Source: Thalassotalea fonticola
GTDB taxonomy: Bacteria; Pseudomonadota; Gammaproteobacteria; Enterobacterales; Alteromonadaceae
NCBI RefSeq assembly: GCF_032911225.1
Contig: NZ_CP136600.1
Span: 2,542,001-2,606,000 of the forward strand
Length of the DNA: 64,000 nt
Direction of reading: 5' to 3'
Positions 17,451-26,807 of this stretch are shown here, piece after piece. Below the pieces are notes generated by a model. The model worked only from the letters and a program-made list of their open reading frames with translations, had not been told where the DNA came from and did no database searches. The position numbers and the translations under genes were made by a program. Each line of letters starts with the position of its first letter. Position 1 is the stretch's first letter.

Positions 17451-18284
17451 ATGCAAGTTGTCGATTACCAAGCAAAAGATGCCGGTGAAACGTTTGTTGC
17501 TTCACTAAGAGAGACAGGCTTTGGTGTACTGGTAAACCACCCAATTAAGAAAGAGTTAGTCGAATCTATTTATAAAAATTGGCAACAGTTTTTTTCACAT
17601 GGGGATAAAGAGCAATATGCCTTTGATCCAAAAAAGCAAGATGGTTTTTTTAGCACAGATATCTCAGAAACAGCGAAAGGTCATCAACAAAAAGATATAA
17701 AAGAATATTATCATGTTTATCCTTGGGGGCGAATTCCTGCAGAGTTGAAAGCTGAAATTCTTAATTATTATGAATTGGCATCAAATTTAGCCGGTGAATT
17801 GCTTGACTGGGTTGAAAAGTACAGCCCAGCCGATGTTGCAAAGCTTTATTCAGAACCACTGTCCAATATGATCTTGGATACCCCGAACACACTGTTAAGA
17901 GTGTTACATTACCCGCCTATCGCAGGTGATGAAGAGCTTGGCGCAATACGAGCGGCTGCGCATGAAGACATTAATTTATTGACCATTCTTCCTGCCGCTA
18001 ATGAGCCTGGTTTACAGGTGCAATTAAGTAATGGTGAATGGTTGGATGTGCCTTCTGATTTTGGTAATTTGATTATTAATATTGGTGATATGCTACAAGA
18101 AGCATCGGGTGGTTACTTTCCATCAACGAGTCACAGAGTAATTAATCCTGAAGGCACTGATGCGAGTAAATCTAGAATTTCACTGCCGTTGTTTCTTCAT
18201 CCAAGAAGTGAAGTGGTATTGTCAGAGCGTCATACTCAACACAGTTACTTAATGGAACGCCTACGTGAGTTAGGTGTGGTATAA
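17451..18284 (+). CDS. 2-oxoglutarate/Fe(II)-dependent oxygenase, isopenicillin N synthase family
   Basis: 277 residues. The iron triad is H171-E-D173 (AAHEDINLLT) and H228 (STSHRV), and R242 in SKSRISLPLF binds 2-oxoglutarate. The N-terminal DIOX_N-like region (FGVLVNHPI) is intact. Family enzymes hydroxylate, desaturate or cyclise small molecules using O2 and 2-oxoglutarate. The substrate is unknown, and the single-gene context gives no hint. The start at 17451 follows an AT-rich leader with AGGAAAAAAAT as ribosome binding site. Confidence 0.88.
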   Translation: MQVVDYQAKDAGETFVASLRETGFGVLVNHPIKKELVESIYKNWQQFFSHGDKEQYAFDPKKQDGFFSTDISETAKGHQQKDIKEYYHVYPWGRIPAELKAEILNYYELASNLAGELLDWVEKYSPADVAKLYSEPLSNMILDTPNTLLRVLHYPPIAGDEELGAIRAAAHEDINLLTILPAANEPGLQVQLSNGEWLDVPSDFGNLIINIGDMLQEASGGYFPSTSHRVINPEGTDASKSRISLPLFLHPRSEVVLSERHTQHSYLMERLRELGVV

Positions 18285-18421
18285 CCTCAAACAAAACAAG
18301 AGATGCTGAAATAAATTAAGGAAGTGGTAAAAACATTATTCCCTCAACTTGTTTCGGGATCTGTTTTTCTCGTTTCTCTTTTCACCTGTTATTCCTCTAG
18401 CCATTACTTAACCCACCTGTC

Positions 18422-18441
18422 ATTCCCACGAAGGTGGGAAT
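18422..18441. repeat. ATTCCCAC-GAAG-GTGGGAAT palindromic repeat
   Basis: Perfect 8-bp stem with GAAG loop in the gap between two convergent genes. The wider gap 18285-18561 also holds a degenerate CAACTTGTTTCGGGATCTG unit (from about 18348) and a TTTCTCGTTTCTC word, so it is a collection of short dispersed repeats with no gene. Confidence 0.65.
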
Positions 18442-18507
18442 CCATTTACAAGACGTACACTTCTACGGGTAGTCATTTAATCAGATAAAATTGTCGTTTC
18501 TAAAAGT

Positions 18508-18533
18508 AAAAAGGAGCCATCAGGCTCCTTTTT
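18508..18533 (-). terminator. Intrinsic terminator after amtB
   Basis: AAAAGGAGCC (18509-18518) pairs with GGCTCCTTTT (18523-18532) around ATCA. It has T-runs in both directions, so it can end transcription from either side. Confidence 0.88.
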
Positions 18534-18561
18534 AATATAAACATAATTTCAGGTTTATATA

Positions 18562-19806
18562 TTAACTTTTAAGAGATACAAACTCTGGGTAAGCTTCAAT
18601 ACCACAGTCTACTTTATCTACACCGTTGTATTCATCTTCATCGCTAACTCGGATACCCATTGTTTTCTTCAATGCATACCAAACTACGATACTAGCTCCA
18701 AATACCCAAGCGAAGATAATGAATGCACCGTAAAGTTGCGCACCAAATGTTGCATCACCGTTGCTAAATGGCACAACCATAAGAGCAAAGAAACCAACCA
18801 CACCGTGAACAGAGATAGCACCTACTGGATCATCGATTTTTAACTTGTCTAAAGAAGTAATTGAGAACACTACTAATACACCACCTAACGCACCAATTAA
18901 ACTAGCAAACATAGGAGATGGAGATAGAGGGTCTGCAGTAATTGTTACCAGACCTGCTAATGCACCGTTCAAAATCATAGTTAAATCTGCTTTACCCCAG
19001 ATAGCTTTATTTAATAATAAAGCTGCTACTGCACCTGCTGCTGCGGCGGCATTGGTATTTAAGAAGATTTGACCTACTGCTGTTGCATTCTCAGCATCAG
19101 ATAGAAGTAATTGAGAACCACCGTTAAAGCCGAACCAACCCATCCATAAAATAAATGTACCTAATGTAGCAAGTGGCATGTTTGAACCAGGAATTGGATA
19201 AATTTCACCATTTTTACCGTACTTACCTTTACGAGCACCAAGTAATAACACACCTGCTAAAGCAGCAGCGGCACCAGCCATATGTACAATACCAGAACCG
19301 GCAAAGTCAGAGAAACCAGCTTCAGACAAGAAACCACCACCCCAAGTCCAGTAACCTTCAACTGGATAAATAAAGCCAGTTAGTACTACTGTGAATATTA
19401 AGAAAGCCCAAAGTTTCATACGCTCAGCAACCGCACCAGAAACAATAGACATTGCTGTTGCAACGAATACTACCTGGAAGAAGAAGTCTGATTCTAATGA
19501 ATGGTCAGCACCTTCTGCTTGCGTACCAATTAAACCAGCGATACTTGGTAAAATTCCGCCTTCAGGGTTATCAACATACATGATGTTATAACCGACTAAT
19601 AAAAACATTACACAAGCAATTGAATACAAGCAGATGTTCTTAGTTAAAATTTCAGTGGTGTTTTTAGAGCGAACTAAACCCGCTTCTAACATGGCAAAGC
19701 CTGCTGCCATCCACATTACTAATGCGCCAGATATTAAAAAGTAAAATGTATCTAATGCAAATCTCAATTCAGAGACTGTTGTTGTTAATGTTGCTAATTC
19801 TTCCAT
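18562..19806 (-). CDS. amtB: Ammonium transporter AmtB
   Basis: 414 residues with about 11 membrane segments; the family signatures DFAGSGIVHMAGAAAAL (about residues 165-180), GWFGFNGGS and VHGVVGF carry the conserved pore histidines. It imports ammonium across the inner membrane as a trimer. It follows glnK by 14 bases, the standard glnK-amtB operon, and GlnK would block the channel when nitrogen is plentiful. Expression should come from the NtrC/sigma-54 promoter upstream of glnK. Confidence 0.95.
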   Translation of the reverse strand: MEELATLTTTVSELRFALDTFYFLISGALVMWMAAGFAMLEAGLVRSKNTTEILTKNICLYSIACVMFLLVGYNIMYVDNPEGGILPSIAGLIGTQAEGADHSLESDFFFQVVFVATAMSIVSGAVAERMKLWAFLIFTVVLTGFIYPVEGYWTWGGGFLSEAGFSDFAGSGIVHMAGAAAALAGVLLLGARKGKYGKNGEIYPIPGSNMPLATLGTFILWMGWFGFNGGSQLLLSDAENATAVGQIFLNTNAAAAAGAVAALLLNKAIWGKADLTMILNGALAGLVTITADPLSPSPMFASLIGALGGVLVVFSITSLDKLKIDDPVGAISVHGVVGFFALMVVPFSNGDATFGAQLYGAFIIFAWVFGASIVVWYALKKTMGIRVSDEDEYNGVDKVDCGIEAYPEFVSLKS

Positions 19807-19820
19807 TGTTCAATCCCCTA

Positions 19821-20171
<351 letters not shown>

Positions 20172-20192
20172 TTATAAGCTGACCAATAGGGT

Positions 20193-20208
20193 TACAAGTT
20201 GCGTACCA
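20193..20208 (-). promoter_or_regulatory. Sigma-54 promoter of glnK-amtB
   Basis: The minus strand reads TGGTACGCAACTTGTA, matching the -24/-12 consensus TGGCACG-N4-TTGCA at most positions including TGG and TTG cores with correct spacing. It lies 34 bases upstream of the glnK ATG. Confidence 0.85.
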
Positions 20209-20257
20209 ACTTTATTTATCTTTAAAAAACAAAGGATTAAATATCACTCAACAAAAA

Positions 20258-20287
20258 GGCACCATAAAGGTGCACCAAGGTGGTGCC
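20258..20287 (-). promoter_or_regulatory. Two overlapping NtrC-binding sites
   Basis: GGCACC-N5-GGTGCA (20258-20274) and TGCACC-N5-GGTGCC (20271-20287) both match the NtrC dyad TGCACC-N5-GGTGCA and share the TGCA between them. They lie 50-95 bases upstream of the sigma-54 promoter, a usual enhancer position. Confidence 0.85.
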
Positions 20288-20405
20288 AGAAAATCACTAG
20301 ATAAGTGCATTGAAGATATTAAATATTTTGGTGAAATTCAGTTAGTGGGTGGGAATTGAAAGTAGATTTGGATTAAATTTTTAATGTTCAATCACAACGA
20401 AAAAA

Positions 20406-21530
20406 CTACCACCCCATTTTACCCTTAATAAATTCAGTTAATTTTTCAGCATTGCGCTGGTGCTGATTTACTCTTGGATGCTTTTTATAGCCGGTATGCT
20501 CAAAAAGGACAGTGTCAATATTAGCTTTGCTATCCATTTGTTTAATTCGTGCTACAGCCGTTTTGACATAGCCCGGCCAGTTAGAGCCTTGTTTAGTAAT
20601 ATCCATACTTCCTAGAGCACAAATAATGGGTTTATTTGGATAGCGTTGACTAACTGTATAAACGAAATCTACATAAGCTTGAATAATTTGCTCGGAGTTT
20701 GGCATAGGAGAGATGCGTTTAGGGTCTTTAACCAGCCAACTATCATTCTGAAATAGATTAATAACGACTATATCTGGTGTCCAGCTAGAGAAGTCCCAGT
20801 GGCTTTTGTTATTGCCTGCGCCATTAACCTGATCAAAATACTCTGGCATGGTAAAATCAAACCAACTAAGCATAATACCAATACCACTAAGAGACACTGT
20901 ATGGTGTTCGGCATTTAACTTTCGAGCAGTGATCGAACTATAGGACAGATAATTGTTCTTTTCGGATAAATCCAGATCACCACTATTATCAGCGGCTTCA
21001 TTTCCTTGGCCGCTGGTGATGGAATCGCCGAAAAATGCTATCTTTCTTATTGGCCTAGTGGGCGGGTTGAGTAACTTGCCATTATCGGCTAGCTCTAAGC
21101 CGAGAAATTTGGTCGAGCCTTCATGCCCTTCGGTACGTTTATAGAGCTCTACTATGTGTTCGCCGTCTTGCAAATAAAAAGCGATAGGGTAAACGTGGCT
21201 ACCTTGCTTGGCATGCAATACATGCGGGAATTGATCATTGCCATCAATAATTACATTAAAGTAGTTGTTACCTTCTTGATCATCCAATTTTATTTTTAGT
21301 GTCTTGCCAGTGAACTTGGCTTTGATTGAAGTGCCTGGCCAACTGATTAACGGCTGCTTTGGGTTAACAAAATCCATCCGCCCAGTATATTGAATATACT
21401 TATCATCGGGCTCAATAAAATTGCCGGCTAATAATAGCCCGCTTTGTAGAGTGAATATTATCCCAAGCAAACAACTTAGGCCAAGGTTGTTCTTATCTCG
21501 TTTTATCGTTTTGTATGTTTTCATTTTCAT
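20406..21530 (-). CDS. CE2-like SGNH esterase, secreted
   Basis: 374 residues. Hydrophobic segment near residues 17-36 (signal peptide or anchor), an N-terminal jelly-roll domain (about 45-150), then an SGNH hydrolase domain with nucleophile S170 (FFGDSITSG) and a C-terminal H-P-R-V-N-Q-H region. This two-domain layout matches carbohydrate esterase family 2, which removes acetyl groups from xylan and similar glycans. It lies at the edge of the island. A role in deacetylating a polysaccharide fits, but the substrate is unknown and no glycoside hydrolase is nearby. Confidence 0.8.
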   Translation of the reverse strand: MKMKTYKTIKRDKNNLGLSCLLGIIFTLQSGLLLAGNFIEPDDKYIQYTGRMDFVNPKQPLISWPGTSIKAKFTGKTLKIKLDDQEGNNYFNVIIDGNDQFPHVLHAKQGSHVYPIAFYLQDGEHIVELYKRTEGHEGSTKFLGLELADNGKLLNPPTRPIRKIAFFGDSITSGQGNEAADNSGDLDLSEKNNYLSYSSITARKLNAEHHTVSLSGIGIMLSWFDFTMPEYFDQVNGAGNNKSHWDFSSWTPDIVVINLFQNDSWLVKDPKRISPMPNSEQIIQAYVDFVYTVSQRYPNKPIICALGSMDITKQGSNWPGYVKTAVARIKQMDSKANIDTVLFEHTGYKKHPRVNQHQRNAEKLTEFIKGKMGW

Positions 21531-21739
21531 ATGTTTTATAGCTGTATTGGTTTGTTGATGTTTTAGACAGTTACTTTGTCGCTAATATCTTCACGTGAAC
21601 CATACGAATGGAACTTTCTACGTCCTCTGCTTCGTCTTATCCTATTTTCGTTAACGCACTACAATTGTTATACCACTACAAACAGCAGGTGTTCTTCACG
21701 GTACCAGCGAAATGTGCAGGACGATATGGCAATAGGATA

Positions 21740-22417
21740 TTAATTGAACATTTTTGACGGTTTAGCAATATCACCAGAACATCTGTTATTAGGAAATAAG
21801 GTATATTCATTATAGGAAGTTCGCTGCTGATCATAAAAAGAAATGCCTTTGATCAGAAGAAATCCATTCAAATATAGACAATCAATGACCTCTTGGGGGT
21901 TAGATACCATAAAAATACTCAATGGTTTGGTAAGCTCTTGCGCTTCATTAAAGGCGCCGTTCCATAGCAGATCACTGGTGAAAATTTCCTTTGGGCTTGT
22001 TGCCCTATAGGGGTTTTCTCTGCTGAAATCCTCGGTTATTGGTAACTTTAATGACCAGCCATCTGCTGATAATGTTTGCATCGCGTTATCGAACCTTGAT
22101 TTGGGCGTAAGCATATGATCTCTTGGCACATATTTAGCCGTTCGATAATCCACATATATCTCATTAAAGACCGAGGCTAAACCAGCATTTCTACCTTTAA
22201 CGGCATATAAATTTAAAAAATTATCGATATCACCAGCTAAAAGCTTAGAAAAGAGTTTTTTCTTCTTCGCCCTTTTTAACCATTTACCTAAATAAATTGT
22301 CTCACCTGCAGCTAATTTGCTAACTTTTGCGAACTGTTGTTCAAATTTTAATGAAATCAAGCCGGTTAATACCAAGTTGTATAATTCATTATCACGTTTA
22401 ATTTTACTTATATTCAT
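21740..22417 (-). CDS. Hypothetical protein
   Basis: 225 residues from the ATG at 22417 (an in-frame GTG four codons earlier is possible; neither has a clear ribosome binding site). No signal peptide or membrane segment. It contains a K-R-A-K-K-K-K-L basic run near residue 50 and a C-terminal region with several aromatic residues. I recognise no family. It lies between the esterase and the cupin genes with about 170-210 bp on each side, so it may be its own unit. Confidence 0.5.
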   Translation of the reverse strand: MNISKIKRDNELYNLVLTGLISLKFEQQFAKVSKLAAGETIYLGKWLKRAKKKKLFSKLLAGDIDNFLNLYAVKGRNAGLASVFNEIYVDYRTAKYVPRDHMLTPKSRFDNAMQTLSADGWSLKLPITEDFSRENPYRATSPKEIFTSDLLWNGAFNEAQELTKPLSIFMVSNPQEVIDCLYLNGFLLIKGISFYDQQRTSYNEYTLFPNNRCSGDIAKPSKMFN

Positions 22418-22592
22418 AAAACGATACACTTTTCTTGACTAGAAGCTGTTAAATATAGCTAGATTTTGAATCCATTCTTTTGTCTTTATTTATCCCTTTA
22501 TGTGCTAGAAATACCCCGAGTTACGCTCTGCGGTGAATAACGATTAAATGAGCGGCAGACTCAGTTTAAGTTTGCCGCGACCTCCACATCAA

Positions 22593-23591
22593 CTAAACAA
22601 ATTTAGGTGCTTGAGGCTTATCGTTACGACGGGTAATGTATAATATACATTCTTGTTCACCGGTTTGGGCAAAGCTACGGGTAGCGCCAATTGGCGTGGT
22701 AAAGGTGTCCCCTTTGCCAAGCACTACCGATTCGCCATCGACACTGATCTCAACCTGGCCCTTTTGGATGAAAATAACTTCTTCTTCATCACGGATATGA
22801 GCAGGAACGACGGCCGCCGGCTGCATTTTTAATCCTCGAACTACGAATTTATGCGACCAGTTTAACTTTCCAGCAGGCAGGTCTTCGGCAGTATTTTCCG
22901 GACCAACCAAAGCAACTTCTTCTACTCCGTCAAATTGTGCCAGAGCATTATTGCTTGTCCAGTTAAATGTATCGGTGCGCTGCACGATAGACTCCATCGC
23001 TTCACTGTCAACCACACGGTGCTGAGCAATTTGTTCTGCAGAAGTAACTGGCATCAATTTTTTACCTGCGGGCACGCTTTGCCCAAGTGTCGTATCAACC
23101 AAACTGCCATCTTCCATTAGGATCAGGCCATATTGGTCGGCAAGGTCGAATACTTGTGGTGCCCATAACACTCGGCCAGGATCATCACCGCCTAACACTG
23201 CATGCAAATAGCCGATGTCATCACCAACATTTTCAAAGCCGCGAAAAATATCCATCGGGATCGAGATAATATCTCCTTCGGTTAACACAATTTTACCGTC
23301 ATCGGCATTAACCCCGCTAATAAACGCCCAGGTACCACTATGCACAACAAACACTTCTTCGGTTAGATGGCTGTGCTGTGAGTTTAAGCAACCGGCCGGT
23401 TGACGAGCTCCGCCAATATTAAAGCCATGGGGGATCGAGATATGGACATGCTGATCTGGGTTTTCAGCAACTCCAGGGCCGATCAGAGTAAAGTTTTCTT
23501 TCTTGTCACTGCCAGGACTGCGAGTGTCGATAAAGGCATTGGTACAAGGTTTTAAATCAGCATATCTGATTAATCTATTTTCGAGTGTCAT
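22593..23591 (-). CDS. Double-cupin protein
   Basis: 332 residues with two cupin folds. The first (about 60-150) has H-S-H-L-T-E-E-V-F, a classical metal motif; the second (about 255-325) has A-H-I-R-D-E-E-E-V, missing the second His of the first motif. This is the bicupin arrangement also seen in aromatic ring-cleaving dioxygenases and in sugar isomerases or epimerases. It lies 54 bases downstream of an SDR and is probably cotranscribed with it under the 24411 operator. The reaction is unknown; a metal-dependent isomerase or dioxygenase step is possible. Confidence 0.8.
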   Translation of the reverse strand: MTLENRLIRYADLKPCTNAFIDTRSPGSDKKENFTLIGPGVAENPDQHVHISIPHGFNIGGARQPAGCLNSQHSHLTEEVFVVHSGTWAFISGVNADDGKIVLTEGDIISIPMDIFRGFENVGDDIGYLHAVLGGDDPGRVLWAPQVFDLADQYGLILMEDGSLVDTTLGQSVPAGKKLMPVTSAEQIAQHRVVDSEAMESIVQRTDTFNWTSNNALAQFDGVEEVALVGPENTAEDLPAGKLNWSHKFVVRGLKMQPAAVVPAHIRDEEEVIFIQKGQVEISVDGESVVLGKGDTFTTPIGATRSFAQTGEQECILYITRRNDKPQAPKFV

Positions 23592-23645
23592 AATAACTTT
23601 CCTATCATAGTTAATTACTTTATTTATCTGTCAGTAACAAACCGC

Positions 23646-24386
23646 TTAACGAGCGGTCCAGCCACCATCTACTTTAATGCTGGTGCCAGTGATCATCGAG
23701 GCGAGATCACTTAATAAAAATGTGCAACTGTTGGCGATATCTTCAACTTTGCCCAGTCGGCCAAGCGGTATCATGTCGAAAACAAATTTCTTAAAGTCTT
23801 CATCTTCAAACATTGGAGCGGTCATTGGGGTTAAGACAAAAGTTGGTGCCACAGTATTAACCCGAATATTATGTTCAGCCAATTCTACAGCCATCGCTTT
23901 CGTAACCCCTTCTACAGCATGTTTACTCATGCAATACAAGGTGCGATTAGGGGAACCAACAAAGCCCATTTGCGACGACATATTGACGATTGCTGCGCCA
24001 TCAGCATTTAGCATAGGAGTAATCGCCGCCTGTGAAATCTTGTATAAGGTGCGAATGTTTAAATCGATAACCGCATCAATATTTTCACTACTTTGTCCCT
24101 GCATTGGGCCAACACGATTAATGCCGGCATTATTTACTAAGCCATGCAAAATCGGCAAATCTTTAACCCGCTGAAAAAACGTCTCACTGCTCACATCCAT
24201 AGCCCAGCCGTTAATATTTTCTGGGTACAGGCTGATCAGCTTATCTAAATCTGCCTGAGTTCGGGCGACCGCGATAACATTTGCACCGTACTTTGCAGCC
24301 ATGACGGCGCAGGCCAAACCGATGCCTTTACCTGCACCAGCCACTAAAATCGTTTTATTGGTAAATAACCCTTTATCAAAGCTCAT
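23646..24386 (-). CDS. Short-chain dehydrogenase/reductase (SDR)
   Basis: 246 residues from the ATG at 24386, which has AGGA ten bases upstream. A longer open frame continues upstream but reads as non-coding, Cys/Ser-rich sequence. GAGKGIG is the cofactor glycine motif, NNAGINR the NAG motif, and S of NMSSQMG with Tyr and Lys of YCMSKHA the catalytic set. It is the first gene of the minus-strand unit SDR-cupin and is divergent from the histidinol-dehydrogenase homologue, with an operator between them. Confidence 0.88.
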   Translation of the reverse strand: MSFDKGLFTNKTILVAGAGKGIGLACAVMAAKYGANVIAVARTQADLDKLISLYPENINGWAMDVSSETFFQRVKDLPILHGLVNNAGINRVGPMQGQSSENIDAVIDLNIRTLYKISQAAITPMLNADGAAIVNMSSQMGFVGSPNRTLYCMSKHAVEGVTKAMAVELAEHNIRVNTVAPTFVLTPMTAPMFEDEDFKKFVFDMIPLGRLGKVEDIANSCTFLLSDLASMITGTSIKVDGGWTAR

Positions 24387-24410
24387 TGTTAAATATCCTA
24401 AAATCACTAT

Positions 24411-24424
24411 TGCATTCGAAGTCA
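24411..24424. promoter_or_regulatory. Candidate LacI-type operator between SDR and HisD-like genes
   Basis: TGCATTCGAAGTCA matches the palindrome TGACTTCGAAGTCA at 12 of 14 positions, keeps the central CG, and lies in the divergent promoter region. Confidence 0.6.
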
Positions 24425-24504
24425 TTATTGCGTAGGATTGATTCATATTCAAGCAATTTCTGAAAAATAAACTTGTATATTTCAATTTACCTGGAGATGA
24501 AAAA

Positions 24505-25779
24505 ATGATCAGACACTTAAAAAAAGGCAAGCAGGAACAAGAAAAAAAAGAGTTTTTACAACAAGTTAAGACTACTGTCGAGACTATTATCGAAGATATT
24601 GAAAATAATGGTGACAAAGCAGTTGCCAATTATTCGACAAAATTTGACAATTGGAATCCGAAGTCATTTAGATTGAGTGATGAAGAAATCAAAGCTTGTT
24701 ATGCGCAAGTCGAAGACAGTGTAATTGAAGATATTAAATGGGCACAAACGCAAGTACGCAATTTTGCTCAAGTTCAACGTGATTCAATGAAGGACGTGGA
24801 AGTGGAAACTTTGCCGGGGGTTACTCTCGGTCATAAGCATATTGCCATGGAAAGTGTCGGTTGTTACGTACCAGGTGGTAAATACCCTCTGGTTGCCTCG
24901 GCTCATATGAGCGTGGTTACCGCGAAAGTTGCCGGCGTTAAACGGGTAATTGCAGCGGCACCACCGTTTGGTGGCAAGCCTTCACCAGAAATTGTCGTTG
25001 CCATGGACTTAGCAGGAGCCGATGAAATATACTGTTTTGGTGGTGTTCAAGCGATCGCCGCGATGGCTGTTGGTACCGAATCTATTGCACCAGTTGATAT
25101 GATAGTTGGCCCTGGTAACGCCTTTGTTGCTGAAGCCAAGCGCCAGTTATTTGGTCGTGTCGGTATTGACTTATTTGCCGGGCCAACTGAAACACTGGTT
25201 ATCGCTGATGACAGTGTTGATGGTGAATTATGTGCAGCAGACTTACTTGGTCAGGCTGAGCATGGACCTACCTCACCAGCAATTTTGCTGACTAACAGTG
25301 AAGCCTTAGCCAATGATACCCTGGCTGAAGTTGAAAGACAGTTAACCATTTTACCAACCGCTGAGGTCGCCGGTGCGGCCTGGAAAGACCATGGTGAAGT
25401 GATTGTTTGTGACACTTATGAAGAGATGATCGAAGTTGCTAATGATTTAGCCTTTGAACATGTACAGATAATGACGAAGAATATCCCATACTTTAAAGAA
25501 AACATGCGTAATTTTGGCGCCTTATTCTTGGGACCTGAAACCAACGTATCTTACGGGGATAAATGTATTGGTACCAATCATACACTTCCAACTCGTAAAG
25601 CAGCACGCTATACTGGCGGTTTATGGGTAGGAAAGTTCATTAAAACCTGTACTTTCCAAAGCGCGACAGAGGAAGCATCGGTTGTTGTTGGCGAATATTG
25701 CTCAAGGTTATGTGCGGTTGAAGGTTTTGCCGGACATAAAGAGCAGGCAGACATCAGGTTAAGACGCTATAAAGGATAA
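24505..25779 (+). CDS. Histidinol-dehydrogenase family protein, catabolic paralogue
   Basis: 424 residues. Its residues fit the HisD site: zinc ligand candidates Q250 and H253 (GQAEHG), D352 and H411, and catalytic pair E318-H319 (FEHVQ). The active site is therefore intact. It is not in a histidine operon and is followed 3 bases later by a LacI-type regulator, so it is a catabolic alcohol dehydrogenase making a carboxylic acid by two NAD+ oxidations. Several segments ([27 protein letters not shown]) resemble the HpsN-type sulfopropanediol dehydrogenases, but no other hps gene is seen. Ribosome binding site GGAGAT. Confidence 0.85.
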   Translation: MIRHLKKGKQEQEKKEFLQQVKTTVETIIEDIENNGDKAVANYSTKFDNWNPKSFRLSDEEIKACYAQVEDSVIEDIKWAQTQVRNFAQVQRDSMKDVEVETLPGVTLGHKHIAMESVGCYVPGGKYPLVASAHMSVVTAKVAGVKRVIAAAPPFGGKPSPEIVVAMDLAGADEIYCFGGVQAIAAMAVGTESIAPVDMIVGPGNAFVAEAKRQLFGRVGIDLFAGPTETLVIADDSVDGELCAADLLGQAEHGPTSPAILLTNSEALANDTLAEVERQLTILPTAEVAGAAWKDHGEVIVCDTYEEMIEVANDLAFEHVQIMTKNIPYFKENMRNFGALFLGPETNVSYGDKCIGTNHTLPTRKAARYTGGLWVGKFIKTCTFQSATEEASVVVGEYCSRLCAVEGFAGHKEQADIRLRRYKG

Positions 25780-25782
25780 ACA

Positions 25783-26790
25783 TTGACTAAAGATAAAAGA
25801 GTAACTTCTTATGATGTGGCACGCGAAGCTGGCGTGTCGCAATCGGCAGTATCGCGGGTGTTTCGACCGGGACTGAGTGTCTCTAAGAAAACCCGAGAAA
25901 AAGTGATGACAACCGCAAATAAAATGGGCTACCGCCCAAATGCCATCGCCAGAATGCTGATAACGAAACAATCGGGTATGGTCGCGGTTATAGTTTCATC
26001 GCGCGCCAACGTGAATTACCCGGAAGTTCTCTCGCAAGTTAGTAAACAACTTGCGGCTCGTAACAAACGAGTTTTATTATTTACTTTAGACAATGCCGAA
26101 GGCGGCGATGAGCTGTTTGAGCAAATATGGACCTTCCAGGTCGATGGCGTTATCGCTCTTGCCGCTCATTTTGATCACAACAGCTTGGATAAGTTTAAGG
26201 AACATAAGATACCGGTTGTACTCTATAACCGCAATGTTCCTGATGCGCTGGCAAATACTGTTTGTTGTAATCATGAGTTGGGGATCAAGCAACTGGTTAA
26301 TGAGCTGAAGCTTAACCAACCGAAAAACTATTTGGTCATTTCCGGCCCCGAAGACTCTGATGTTGCCACCGAGCGCAGAGAGATTGCACTGAAGCAGCTT
26401 GAAAAACATGGTGAACAGCAAGTTTCCGTTCTTTACGGTGATTATTCTTATCAGTCGGGTCGTGACTGCCTGGCACAATGGTTAAAATCAAACCCTGCCC
26501 CAGATGCCATTATTTGCAGTAATGACATAATGGCCGTAGGCGTGATCGATGAAGCCAGAGAACATCATAATATTGATGTACCCAATGATATGTCAGTAGT
26601 AGGTTTTGACGGGGTGTCTTCTTCGTCATGGTTTAATTATCAAATAACCACCATCAAGCAGCCACTTGAGCAATTAACGAAAGCGGCTGTAGATATGTTG
26701 TTAGAGCACATTGAAAATCCTGACTCGCCGCCCGAGACGCGAGTCATAACCGGTACCTTAATTGAGGGCAACTCTGTTAAGCGACCTTAA
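25783..26790 (+). CDS. LacI-family transcriptional repressor, TTG start
   Basis: 335 residues. N-terminal DNA-binding helix-turn-helix (TSYDVAREAGVSQSAVSRVF) with hinge and a periplasmic-binding-protein-like effector domain (VSSRANVNYPEV..., DVATERRE, GFDGVSSSSWFNY). The start is TTG at 25783, three bases after the preceding stop, with AAGGA upstream. It is part of the HisD-like-LacI-hydrolase-aldolase operon and is the likely binder of the island-wide TGACTTCGAAGTCA palindrome, whose central CG is typical of LacI-family operators. The inducer would be an intermediate of the pathway. Confidence 0.9.
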   Translation: MTKDKRVTSYDVAREAGVSQSAVSRVFRPGLSVSKKTREKVMTTANKMGYRPNAIARMLITKQSGMVAVIVSSRANVNYPEVLSQVSKQLAARNKRVLLFTLDNAEGGDELFEQIWTFQVDGVIALAAHFDHNSLDKFKEHKIPVVLYNRNVPDALANTVCCNHELGIKQLVNELKLNQPKNYLVISGPEDSDVATERREIALKQLEKHGEQQVSVLYGDYSYQSGRDCLAQWLKSNPAPDAIICSNDIMAVGVIDEAREHHNIDVPNDMSVVGFDGVSSSSWFNYQITTIKQPLEQLTKAAVDMLLEHIENPDSPPETRVITGTLIEGNSVKRP

Positions 26791-26807
26791 TTTAGGTTTA
26801 CAACATA

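Noticed and set aside
23677..24174. Plus-strand reading frame opposite the SDR gene
   Set aside because: It is a shadow of the SDR gene on the other strand with no ribosome binding site or family match.
24387..24629. Long N-terminal extension of the SDR gene
   Set aside because: The upstream codons give a Cys/Ser-rich non-family sequence, overlap the promoter and operator, and the ATG at 24386 gives the normal SDR length.
24505..25779. Histidine biosynthesis gene hisD
   Set aside because: The enzyme is intact, but no other his gene is nearby and it is in an operon with a LacI-type regulator, hydrolase and aldolase.
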